Assembly (NCBI GenBank): GCA_943735955.1 | Contig: OX030961.1 | Location: 5,100,420-5,164,419 of the forward strand | Direction of reading: 5' to 3' | Origin: Piscicola geometra | Taxonomy: Eukaryota > Annelida > Clitellata > Hirudinida > Piscicolidae | DNA: 64,000 nucleotides | Shown here: positions 20,111 through 32,195 of the stretch, piece after piece | Layout of the letters: every line of letters starts with the position of its first letter | How positions within the stretch are numbered: position 1 is the first letter of the stretch | Notes under the pieces: model-generated | Database searches by the model: none | What the model was told of the DNA's origin: nothing | The model's input: only the letters and a program-made list of their open reading frames with translations | Position numbers and translations under genes: made by a program

Positions 20111-22291
20111 ATCAAGAATTGTAGTAAGGGTATTATAAAAGAAATCGATGGAGTCAGGTTAGTTGTATAAGTTGATTGTTAAGTCTGTGGCTGATAAGGA
20201 GTCGAGGCAAGTTTTGTGTTGGGATGGATGACGTCGACGAAATGTATGGGTTTGACGGGTGATGGGTTTATTAGATGTATTATTGTTGATTAAGGGATGA
20301 ATGGACACACCAATACATATATGTATATCTATATATATATATGTATAGCATATGTTCAAAACTCATTAATTTGTTTGATAAGGATGAAGAGTTCTTCTTG
20401 TCGGACTCAATAGGAAATGGAACAGGTGAATATTACAAGACATTATTGCTTTTAAATATAGTCCTTTTTGGTTTTAGCATTAGGATAAGAATAAGAATTT
20501 TAACTTTTTTAAAAATCATTTAAATATATTAGTGTGCTATACATAAATATAGCTAATATGCATGGACTGGGTTAATATCTTTGTAAATTCTTCGTATCTT
20601 CTTACATGATTATTCACTCACCCAATTAGAGGTCTTAAATGCCGTTTCCATGACCACCATTTACCTTGTCTTTTTATCGATCGCTTATCTCTCTCTATTG
20701 TCAAATACTAAAATAAATTATTTGTTACTATTTAAGATTCACATTAGTTCTTTTTAAGAGACGAGGTACCTTGATTCAGCCGATAGATGATAGTCTCTAT
20801 TGTTCAAAAGGTTAATCCAGATCCAATCAAACATGCCATTTCATACTTTGAAAAGAAAAAGAATAAATAAATATTAAAACTAGAAAACATATGCTCAAAA
20901 TAATTTCATTATTTATTTATTGAGCAATCTTCAATTAAAGAATATTTACTACCATTAATTCCACAAACTATATGTCATCATTCTATACCTATGTAGATTT
21001 TTCTTTTATCTCTTTTTAGTCACGTATGAATATGGTACGAGGTATTTAAGAAAGAGACGTGTGTTTCAGATAATGGTAACTAATTGGAATGAGATAGTGA
21101 AAGTTTGATAAAAATTGAAGATGATTCTATGAACTATTGACATAATTAACCAAAAAAAAACGGTTTAAAAAGTATATATTCTTTAAAATATATAGAAAAA
21201 TAAGATTTCAAGTTGATGAATAGTTTTAAGAATGTTTTTCAACGCCTTGTGCTAATTGTTGAAAAATCAAAAACTCATAAAAATCAACAAATGAAAAATG
21301 CCTTGAAAGATGTTTGTTGACGAAACATGTTAGAAAAGTGACAAGCAATGCTTAAAGAATAGAATACCAAGGAACATATAATGTTGACCATTTAAATAAT
21401 TAATTTTAAAATGTTAAGTCTGCTTTCAATACTTAATGGGAAAAAATTGAATCGTTGAAAGATGAGGTCTTTTAGTTTTGTGAGACACACCCGAAAAATA
21501 TAATATTATTAAACATTTTAATTAATTTAATGATAATTGATATGAATAAAAATAGAAAACGTTACAATTATTTATATAATTTAGTATTTATTAAAATCCA
21601 ATTTTTCACGAAAATCTAATAGAATCTGTGTTTCTTCAAAAACACTCAAGAACTTTGCAAAACAACTTTTTGAAATAACCGTACCACTAACAACGCTTTT
21701 ACAGATCTTTTCCAATTCTGGCGCTTCCCAAACGGTCTCTTCAAATCAATTTTGAAGCTTCACAACTTGTTGACACCACCATCCAACGAAATATACAACT
21801 TTTAAACACTGACTAAATATAAAATCACACCAAATTATACTACACTAAACATTCAACCATCTCGAGTTGAACTCCATAACACTTAACTACACCATACCAC
21901 ATTTCACCCCGCCAAACTACACTACACTGAATCACACTAAACCCCACCACACCACACTCTACTGAACCACAAAACATAGAACCACCCCACATCAAATCTT
22001 ACCACACCACACCTCACGAAACCACACCACATCTCACCAAACCTCCCCAAACCACACTCCACCCCACTATGGAGCCCTACAACAGTCTCAAAGACCCACA
22101 CCTTTCTGGCTACTTCTGTAACGACCTGAAAAAAAGACAGATAATCAGGGCTGGATTGGTAGGTCGCCATGCCAACACCACAAACAAACAAGCGTTCTAA
22201 TTATTCCCATATCAATAACCACATATACATATTTTAATCTTTTTTTATTTTTTGTGTGCCTTGTGCTTCCTGTTATTAAGCAAGCTTCATT
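20111..22291. other. AT-rich stretch without recognisable genes
   Basis: Includes a short TATATA tract (20,316-20,345) and, at about 21,840-22,080, a CCACACCAC/CACTACAC-rich imperfect repeat leading up to the CA array. No exon or family motif seen. Confidence 0.5.
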
Positions 22292-22293
22292 CC

Positions 22294-23150
<857 letters not shown>

Positions 23151-23206
23151 AGATAAGCACACAAGGTCAACTGATCCCCGAGTCGACGTACAAGCTAAAC
23201 TCCATT

Positions 23207-23239
23207 ATGGCAGAGAGGAAGTCTCAGATAGACGACAAG
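23207..23239 (+). CDS. Possible first coding exon of an unknown gene
   Basis: ATG at 23,207 opens MAERKSQIDDK and is followed directly by a good donor, AAG|GTTAGT. The surrounding 80 bp have more balanced base composition than the flanks. No downstream exon was found before the serpins, which lie on the other strand, so this could equally be chance. Confidence 0.2.
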
Positions 23240-23867
23240 GTTAGTTTCTTTTCGTTTCATCTTTGAATTAAACCACCAACCCATCAATCAATGGAATTCT
23301 AGCATGTTCTAGATATCCATGATCAATCCTTAAAAAATATTTTCTAATTTTCATTTTCACCGCATAATGGATTAATTAAATAATTACTTCCAGAAAATAT
23401 TATTAATTAATGTCACTGCTGCTAATTATTTCAGTCAAAACGATACTCTAGACAAATGATTAAGATGAAGAAAAAAAGTAGTTTTGAATAAATGATTTTT
23501 AATTTACTTTTTAGAATGTTCAACGAAAATTGAATTGGTGAGTGTTAGAAGGACATGCATTAAATCGACAAGCGAGCTGCCAAGATAATGCGAATTCAAT
23601 GTTACTGAAATGGAATATCGATATACAATTAGGAAATTGAGATTTTTAGAGTCAACGAGTATATACTTTTTGAGATGTAAAAGTGTTAACATCAAGCCGA
23701 AAAAAGCGGAATCATTAAAAAAAAGATATTGAAAAAAAGTTATAACTCTATAAGCTTCATGATTATAATACAATGATGTAGCGTTTGAATCAAAAAATTC
23801 TAATATTCAGCATGTTCTTGGATATAGTTGTCATAGTCTTCATCCAATCGGTCCTTGCAAGGCCTTT

Positions 23868-25649
23868 TCAGTTTCCTGGCTTGACGTACCTGCCAAGGAA
23901 GAGAACCGCCTTGGTCTGCTTGTCATGGATGAGAAAGATGAAGGGGTGGTCAAGCCTGATGAGGGGAATGATGGGGCGGGATCGGGTATTCACAACCACG
24001 CCTGTTGCAGCGGCAGCCTCTGTACCTTCTTCGTTCACGTCGACGAACGCCTTGTGCATCATCGCGGAGACAAACAATTTAGTGGTGCCATCCATGCCTG
24101 AAAAGTCAGCATTGTTGAACATCGACCTCACGCCTAGTTCATTCATCTTATCCTTCATGCTGTACAAGAGCTCCATCTTGAACTTGGGCAAGTATACTTC
24201 CACTTTTCCGGCGTGGAGAGAAAGTGAGGAAAGGATCGAGCCAGTGAGCTTGCTCTCAACGTCTTGCAGGGAAGTTTCCTTCAGTTTAGGCAGGATGAAA
24301 AGCATGCTGAGACGATCTCCTTTGTAGGGCAGCTCCAGCACATCACTCTTCAACTCGTTGCTTTCACCGTACTTGCCATGCACTTCTCCATGCATGGTTG
24401 GCACCTTGACCACGTCTTGTGGAGTGACATAAAAGTCCGCATCTTTCGTATTCTTTGGCAAGAACTGCTCGTGCCAGTTGGCTTTGAAGTAAATGGCATT
24501 CACGAGCACAAGCTTCGTCGTGCCGTCAATGGAGCCAGAAGGCAGCAAGTCTTTGATTTTGTCTTTGGTAGCGCTCTTCACCCAGCCATTGATGTGTTGC
24601 CTCGACTGATCCGCTTTACTTCTAAAAAAAAGTATAGTATTATTAAAATAAAGAATAAACAATAGAGCTGGACCAATTAAATATTCATCCGATTACGAAT
24701 AACGGGATAGCTATACAGCCAAATAATACCTTTTTTTTAATGAGAACAGTTTTTAATAAATCTACAAAAATTTTGAAGTTTAAATAATGATAGAAGTTTA
24801 CTTAAAAACATTTCTTACAAAATATTAAGCATTGAAAACGATGAAATAAAGTTTATTAGATATTTGGAAGTTTTAAAAGAAATTAGCTGATTCAAGGATG
24901 ATTGATTTGAATTGGATTAACATGAATACTATTCTTAATCGCTTTGAATGTAAGTATTTTGCTGATAACAGAATAGCTGCACGGTAAACTATTTGATACC
25001 GATGCGAGTGTTTGGAACGATTTTATACGATTTTTTTATTTTATAAAAGTTATTTTATTCAAATAACTAAAAATTTTAATGAAATCTTGATAGCTTGACT
25101 GACCCGAAATCAAGAATTTCCAATTCGGATCCATAATACTCTGATGTGCTTTTAAGGAAACTATCAAGGAACGTATAGCCTTTCGCTCCGTATAACTTAT
25201 TTGCAGTTGCCAAAATGAAGTTCTCTTGTTCGCTAAAGAGACACTGTTTTGAACCTTTGAACCATGAATGCATGGCATCTTTCTCGGTCTGTTTTATCTT
25301 CATGGCAGTCAAGACCTCATCCAGAGTTGGTCCCTTTGCTCCCAGACTCGTCATGCCCAAGGCGAATGAGATGCTGACGGGTGAAAAAAAGACATTTCCT
25401 GGTGCTTTTGCCAACTTTCTGTACAAATCTAAGCCGAACGAGTTGACTTTTTCGCTGACTGCTTGATCCGACATTTTGCAAGGTTCCTTCGCTAAATTAC
25501 CCTTAAAATTTATAAAATTGAAACAGAATTTAATTTTTGAAATTGTATTGATGCAATATAGTAAATTCTTATAATATTGAATGCATGAATATTACCTGTA
25601 ACAACACAGTAGCAAAGACTGCGAATAGATTATGATAAAAATACAGCAT
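23868..25649 (-). CDS. Secreted serpin, copy A (P1 Arg)
   Basis: A complete inhibitory-type serpin of 401 aa in three exons: 25649-25596 (signal peptide MLYFYHNLFAVFATVLLQ), 25501-25104 and 24621-23868. Phases close. Family blocks present: GNVFFSPVSISFALGM (helix B), LVLVNAIYFKANWHEQF (strand 3A), VSAMMHKAFVDVNEEGTEAA (hinge), and the C-terminal signature LDHPFIFLI and FLGRYV. The hinge E348-E-G-T-E-A-A-A-A-T follows the small-residue rule of inhibitory serpins, and counting from it puts Arg364-Ser365 at P1-P1'. Known Arg-P1 serpins act on trypsin-like proteases; the target here is inference. A TATA box lies 44-53 bp before the ATG. A near-identical copy lies 3.2 kb away on the same strand. 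Confidence 0.95.
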
Positions 25650-25692
25650 GATTCTATTCTTAAAGCAGCACTAAAATGCTTAACATTTAAAG

Positions 25693-25702
25693 CCTTTATA
25701 TA
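25693..25702 (-). promoter_or_regulatory. TATA box of serpin copy A
   Basis: The minus strand reads TATATAAAGG, 44-53 bp before the ATG at 25,649. That leaves room for a start site some 30 bp downstream and a very short leader. The same box is kept in copy B. Confidence 0.65.
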
Positions 25703-26429
25703 CAAAAGCCCACATGCAAGCATTTGTATATGTTAAACATGAGACTGGGAAAAGTTTTATCTTTTATTATTATTATTATTATTATGTAATTACTATATAA
25801 TTGAAAAATATTTTCAATTTTTCTATTATCAATTATTCTTTATTAAACACATACGATTGTATGCGTTTAATTAAGAATAATTGAAAAGATAATTTATGGG
25901 CTATACTTAATTTAAATATTCCAATTTATTTTAAATTAGTTGGATTAGAAGTAGATATATGCTCCCATCTAAGTTAACTTTCGATTCACCCGTTAATAGT
26001 TTAACGCCATTTAAATTAACGGAGTCAACTAAATTTATCTGAATTAAACTTTATTTAAACTTATTTTATTATTTTTCGCGAAAGAAAATAAATGAATTCA
26101 TTTTTGTGAAAAAGTATTCTTCGTTTTTAAAGGTGCATTTCATCAAAAAACTTCTAACTCCATGTTGACTTGCAACAAAACTTCTAGGCATGAAAAATAG
26201 GTAACAGGTTCATAGTGTTACCTGCAATTTTTCATTTTACACAAGAATTATGCAGTTTAGAAGATGATTCAGCTTTTGTCATTCGTTTCAAAGAAAAAAA
26301 AATCAAAGCTGGAGCAGAGATTGATAGATCTGAAAAACCAACCTTTAAGAATTGCCACATTATAAGACCCCTCGATTAAAAAATATTAAATGTTTCAAAA
26401 AAAATGAAAACGAACTAACATTAAGAGAG

Positions 26430-26700
26430 TGGGAAAAACTAGTAGAAAACAGAAAGATCTCTAAAAATATGCAGCATACTCGAACAGAATCTGAGGTAGG
26501 CTTAGAGAATTGTATTCTTGTTTTATGACAACAACATGATGCAGCATAACCGCTCTTGTGAAACTGACAAGAAAGTACTTGTCATCTTCAGCAAGTAGAG
26601 TTTTATGTGAACGTCTATTCAGTTTGTCAGCGCACGTAGTTAACAAGAAAAAGACCTCTTTAGATCAAATGAAATCAGACTATGGTTTTATGACTTTTTA
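26430..26700 (+). mobile_element. hAT transposase C-terminal remnant
   Basis: On the plus strand at about 26,545-26,700, PLVKLTRKYLSSS, then ERLFSLSAHVVNKKKTSLDQ and MKSDYGFMTF form the hAT dimerisation domain. It is the same family as the remnant at 373-1192 ([15 protein letters not shown]). There are no terminal repeats in clear form, and it lies between the two serpin copies. Confidence 0.65.
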
Positions 26701-26955
26701 ATGCTAGGCTGAAGCATTTGTGATCAGAGGGTGGTTGAAATAACGGTTTATAATGCTTACCTTCTTCATGTGAAGATTATGTTTAAAATTCTAGGAAAAA
26801 CTTAAATTTCAACTTACATTGCATTTTTTTGCATACTTGAAAATAGGCATTTAAAATATACTTTGAGAAACTTTATTCAGATTTTTTTTCAATGATTGTT
26901 TTTGATAATCACTGTTCTACAAATATTTTAGCTATTGAATTTTATTGAAATTCAG
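26690..26955. repeat. Dispersed repeat, about 265 bp (pair with 34,535-34,797)
   Basis: TATGGTTTTATGACT, GAGGCTGAAGCATTTGTGA, GAGGGTGGTTGAAATAACG, ACTTGAAAATAGGC and AGCTATTGAATTTTATT occur in the same order in both copies, with scattered differences. Both copies end at AAATTCAG. This copy ends exactly where similarity between the two serpin duplicons starts. Confidence 0.75.
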
Positions 26956-27049
26956 ATGTAGCGTTTAAATCAAAAAATTATAATATTCAGCATGTTCTAG
27001 GTTATAATTATGTCATAGTCTTCATCCAATTGGTCCTTGCAAGGCCTTT

Positions 27050-28829
27050 TCAGTTTCCTGGCTTGACGTACCTGCCAAGGAAGAGAACCGCCTTGGTCTG
27101 CTTGTCATGGATGAGAAAGATGAAGGGGTGGTCAAGCCTGATGAGAGGATAGATGGGGCGAGAAATGAGCATTATCTTCATCCCCGTTGCAGCGGCAGCC
27201 TCTGTTCCTTCTTCGTTCACGTCGACGAACGCCTTATGCATCATCGCGGAGACACGCAATTTAGTGGTGCCATCCATGCCTGAAAAGTCAGCATTGTTGA
27301 ACATCGACCTCACGCCTAGTTCGCCCATCTTATCCTTCATGCTGTACGAAAGCTCCATCTTGAACTTGGGCAAGTATACTTCCACTTTTCCGGCGTGGAG
27401 AGAAAGTGAGGAAAGGATCGAGCCAGTGAGCTTGCTCTCAACGTCTTGCAGGGAAGTTTCCTTCAGTTTAGGCAGGATGAAAAGCATGCTGAGACGATCT
27501 CCTTTGTAGGGCAGCTCCAGCACATCACTCTTCAACTCGTTGCTTTCACCGTACTTGCCATGCACTTCTCCATGCATGGTTGGCACCTTGACCACCTCTT
27601 GTGGAGTGACATAAAAGTCCGCATCTTTCGTATTCTTTGGCAAAAACTGCTCGTGCCAGTTGGCTTTGAAGTAAATGGCATTCACGAGCACAAGCTTCGT
27701 ACTGCCGTCAATGGAGCCAGAAGGCAGCAAATCTTTGATTTTGTCTTTGGTAGCGCTCTTCACCCAGCCATTGATGTGTTGCCTCGACTGATCCGCTTTA
27801 CTTCTAAAAAAAGTATAGTATTATTAAAATAAAGAATAAACAATAGAGCTGCACCAATTAAATATTCATCCGAGTACGAATAACGGGATAGCTATACAGC
27901 CAAATAAGACCTTTTTTTAATGAGAACAGTTTTTAATAAATCTACAAAAATTTTGAAGTTTAAATAATGATAGAAGTTTACTTAAAATCATTTCTTACAA
28001 AATATTAAACATTGAAAACGATAAAATAAAGTTCATTAGATATTTGGAAGTTTTAAAAGAAATTAACTGATTCAAGGATGATTTATTTGAATTGGATTAA
28101 CATGAATACTTTTCTTAATCGCTTTGAATGTAAGTACTTTGCTGATAACAGAAAAGCTGCACGGTAAACTATTTGAATCCGATGCGAGTGTTTGGAACGA
28201 TTTTATACGAATTTTTTATTTCATAAAAGTTATTTTATTCAAATAATTAAAAATTTGAATAAAATCTTGATAGTTTGACTTACCCGAAATCAAGAACTTC
28301 CAATTCGGATCCATAATACTCTGATGTGCTTTTAAGGAAACTATCAAGGAACGTATTGCCTTTCGCTCCGTATAACTTATTTGCAGTTGCCAAAATGAAG
28401 TTCTCTTGTTCGCTAAAGAGACACTGTTTTGAATCTTTGAACCATGAATGCATGGCATCTTTCTCGGTCTGTTGCATCTTCATGGCTGTCAAGACCTCAT
28501 CCAGAGTAGGTCCCTTCGCTCCCAGACTCGTCATGCCCAAGGCGAATGAGATGCTGATGGGTGAAAAAAAGACATTTCCTGGTGCTTTCGCCAACTTTCT
28601 GTACAAATCTAAGCCGAACGAGTTGAATTTTTCGCTGACTGCTTGATCCATCATTTTGCAAGGTTCCTTCGCTAAATTACCCTTAAAATTTATAAAATTG
28701 AAACAGAATTTAGTTATTAAAATTGTATTAATGCAATATATTAAATTCTTAAAGTATTCAATGCATGAATATTACCTGTAACAACACAGTGGCAACGACT
28801 GCGAATAGATTAGGATAAAAATACAGCAT
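27050..28829 (-). CDS. Secreted serpin, copy B (P1 Ile)
   Basis: Tandem partner of copy A with identical exon lengths: 28829-28776 (signal peptide MLYFYPNLFAVVATVLLQ), 28681-28284 and 27803-27050; 401 aa, phases closed. Outside the reactive loop I count only a handful of amino-acid differences per exon (for example KIKQ/KMQQ, QDVVKV/QEVVKV, MELLYS/MELSYS). The hinge EEGTEAAAAT is kept, but the next residues are GMKIMLI-SRPIYP instead of GVVVNTR-SRPIIP, so Ile364-Ser365 takes the P1-P1' place. This predicts a shift from trypsin-like toward elastase- or chymotrypsin-like targets, or loss of the old one. Introns and both flanks are duplicated too. Confidence 0.95.
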
Positions 28830-28873
28830 GATTCTATTCTTAAAGCAGCACTAAAATCCTTCACATTTAAAGC

Positions 28874-28882
28874 TTTTATATA
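28874..28882 (-). promoter_or_regulatory. TATA box of serpin copy B
   Basis: The minus strand reads TATATAAAA, 45-53 bp before the ATG at 28,829, at the same place as in copy A. Confidence 0.6.
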
Positions 28883-29284
28883 CAAAAGCCCACACGCAAG
28901 CATTTGTATATGTTAAAAATGAGACTGGGAAAAGTTTAATCTTTTATTATTATTATTATGTAATTACTATATAATTGAAAAATATTGTTAATTTCTCTAT
29001 TATCAATTATTCTTTATTAAACACATACAATAAATTATAGTGTGCGTTTAATTAAGAATAATTGAAAATATAAGCTATATGCTATGTTTAATTTTTTAAT
29101 TTTTTAAATATTTAAAATCTAAGAAGGAATTAAATTTTTCTATCGTTTATGAGGCTTAACTTGCTCTTGGCAGCACATATTCTCTTTTCCATGAATTATC
29201 GAGTATTAAGGTAGGTGGAAAACGAACCCAATATCTATGTTTATAAACAACGATTCGTTAATCACGTCTCGTTACCCATTAAGC

Positions 29285-31468
29285 CAGGGGTGCACAACCT
29301 TTTTCAGCCTGAGGGCCAAAATTACTGAGTCCCAGGCGCCAAGGACCTCATCAGCGTGCACATAGATGACACAATAAAACAACTCAAAGAGTGCAAATTT
29401 TTAATAACGTTTAAAATAATAATTTTTAAAAATAACGTTATTTAAACATTTATGAATAACTAAATGTAAAAAAACTCAAAGAATGCAAGTTTTTAATAAA
29501 TTTCATAAAAAAATAAATAACGTTATTTAAAAAGGTATGAATAACTAAATGTTAGTATTTTAATGAGAAGGTTGAGCCTGAATGGTTGCAACAACATTGT
29601 CAATATTGGGTTCGAGTTCTGTTGTTACAAGCCTTAAAATCGAACAAAGATTATCATCAGTCAAAGATGATCTTAGTTAATTTTTATTTGTGTTCATGAC
29701 TGAAAACGTTTGTTCACACACGTATGTGCTGCCAAATTCAGACAAGATTCGGCCAGACAAATCTTTGACCGCTCCATATTTAACTGAACTTAGACTTCCA
29801 TAAAAAGTTAAAATGGAGTTATCCTGAAACGCAGACTTTAATTCTGGTGAACATTGAAGATCAATGACTTCTTACTGACATTGCTCAGGTACGGATTCTA
29901 CAGCACAAGAGAAAGGGTCACAGATGAAGTTAACTAAATCCTTATGCTCCCTGAATGCATCAAAACGTTCATTTAATTCCTTTAGTAACGCTTCAAAACT
30001 GTCGTGGTATTTATTGAAGTCACATTGGCATTCCTTCTGAAAAGCTGAACAAAAAGGAAAATGACATAAATTACCAGATTGAAGATTCGAACAAATCAGC
30101 CGTAGCTTCAAGGTGAATGACAGCAGCTCTTGGTACATATCAAAGATGTAGTGATCTTTGCCTTGAAGACGCAGATTCAATTTATTTAAGTGTTCTGTTA
30201 TGTCTGTCAAAAATGCTAAGTCTGCCGACCACTGTTTGTCTGTGTCTTTGCCTTTGGTAACAAGGAATTCACAGATTTCCTTTCGTAACTCAACAAACCT
30301 AGTTAGAACTTTTCCTCGACTCAACCACCTTACACAAGTGTGATATGGATTGTCGATGGTCCTTTTGCTCATATGAAGTTCACTGATTTAAAAACAAATG
30401 TCATAACATTATCAAAATTAATGACTCGTGTACACACTGACTCTTGATGTATGATGCAGTGGTATGCGTGGATGGTGTCTGTTGGAATTCCTAAGTCTCG
30501 CAAATGTGATCGCAGATGAGCAACATGTCCTAATTCTTTACCAGTCATGGCGGGTACACCGTCAATAGGAACACTACAGAGCTTTGGCCAATGAACGTCA
30601 AGAACAGATTTCACTTCTCCAAAAATATCTGCACCAGTCGTACGTCCACGTAGTGAAGCCATTCCTGCTAATTTCTGAGTTAATTTACAGTTTTCCTCCA
30701 CCGCAGTAACAAAAACCAAAAGCTGTGCTGTGTCAACGTTATCCGTGCTCTCATCTAATGCAATTGAAATTTACTTGCAAATGGCAAGCTTGTCACGCAA
30801 CGTCATTGGATAAATCAAACATCCGGCGCTGGAAAGTCATCGGTGACAATGGCACTTTGTTGAACAGGTCTGTTTTCTCAAGACAGACTTCTTTGGAAAT
30901 GGCTTGCATGCAGTTTTTGACGAAATCACCATCAGTAAATGGTCGAGACAATCGCGCAATAATCTGTGCTACGGCATGACCGGCACGAACAAAAGTCTTA
31001 TTTTCATTAACTTTTTTTGTAAAAATATTTTGCTCAGATGAAAATCTTTTTACAAGTTGATCAATTATATTTTTTCTAGCTTCATCTTTCACATCATCAA
31101 ACGTAGCAGCGTGTTTGGTTTCATAATGTCTTTTGCAATTATAGTCCTTTATTACAGTTATGGACTCGCGACAAATTAGGCCCAAAGCTGTTCCGTTGAA
31201 ATGCTGCATTTGTCCATTCTTCATTAAACTGACGATTTTCTGCTTCAATTTTACGCTTTGACATTCTTACTAAATTAAAAAAACTCAATTATCGCTCGTT
31301 GTTGTTGTACCAATCGTTTTATATTAGGAAAGTGCAAACAGTACTATTAAAAAGAGATGGGCGGGTGCGTCGATTTAAAATTCTGTTAGGGCCGCAAATA
31401 GCCAAAATGGACTAGTTGTCTGGGGGCCGCATCAAACAGGCCGAAGGGCCGTGGGTTGTGCATCTCTG
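29285..31468 (-). mobile_element. Full-length hAT element, 2184 bp, with TIRs and 8-bp target duplication
   Basis: The left end is CAGGGGTGCACAACC; the right end read in reverse is CAGAGATGCACAACC. The flanks are CATTAAGC on both sides (29,277-29,284 and 31,469-31,476). It carries one transposase reading on the minus strand. Size, ends and duplication are those of a complete hAT insertion. Confidence 0.93.
29560..31264 (-). pseudogene. hAT transposase, GTF2IRD2/SCAND3-like type, broken
   Basis: Starts MSKRKIEAENRQFNEEWTN at 31,264. It then changes frame to a BED-like finger (LICRESITVIKDYNCKRHYE), PLSPMTFQRRMFDLSNDVA, and in a further frame LVFVTAVEENCKLTQKLAGM, IHAYHCIIHQESVC, CVRWLSRGKVLTRFVELRKE, and a tail ending TIQAQPSH at 29,560. 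At least three frame breaks plus a deletion after the HQE block make it non-functional. The same transposase family gave rise to the C-terminal part of vertebrate GTF2IRD2. Confidence 0.85.
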
Positions 31469-31476
31469 CATTAAGC

Positions 31477-32047
31477 CAACCGTTCACCCTAGGCTTTATA
31501 CCTACCAGCTTAGAGAATATACACAATAAGTATTTTTATTATATAAATTTATATGAAGTCTTTAAAACTTAATGAAAATATTTTTAATAACAGTGTGATT
31601 TATACATTCCATGGTTCTACGAGTGGATTTATTTATTTATTAAAACCCCTATAAAAGACCTGCGTTGGTTTAACTCCCTAAACTTCACTAAATTTAATAA
31701 TGCATGAGCAGAATAGGCGCTACAAAATCCTGCCTCGAGTGAACATGCCATCGGAGGACTTTTGCAGACAGCCTCCGAAGTTTCTGTCTGCAGGTGATCA
31801 AACATTAAAACTTCTTTCATTCAAAAACGCTTCATGATAAAGCTATTATTTGATTATACGGTATACTATATACTGCTTTGCACCCGTAGCAATTGATTTG
31901 CATGTGGGTTACAATCGATACATAGCTTATGTGTAAACAATTAATTTGCATCATTCCATTAAATAAAGGCTAACCTAGAAATAGCCAGTAAATTTCATAT
32001 TCGAATCAAGGCACATACTGAGGTGTCTACTCAACTCATTACCCCAG
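31477..32047. other. Intergenic stretch with a dispersed repeat
   Basis: AAAAGACCTGCGTTGGTTTA at 31,656 recurs with changes at 46,858 (ACCTGCGTTGTTTAAACACC), suggesting an unnamed repeat. At 32,048-32,118 a short open block (LHYSSSPDRIKSAPDYFK, then GTGACT) might be an extra upstream exon of the next gene. Confidence 0.4.
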
Positions 32048-32195
32048 GGGGAAACAAACGACCACTACATTACAGCTCTTCTCCGGACAGAATCAAAAGC
32101 GCACCTGACTACTTCAAAGTGACTTTCCATTTTATAAAATACCTCATGGAACAGACTAAAGCAGTTCTGAATTAAAATGTATGATTTCTTTCCAG

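Noticed and set aside
23785..24665. Plus-strand frames over the serpin exons (and the same at 27,153-27,832)
   Set aside because: Antisense shadows of the serpin exon 3; repeated in both copies only because the gene is duplicated.
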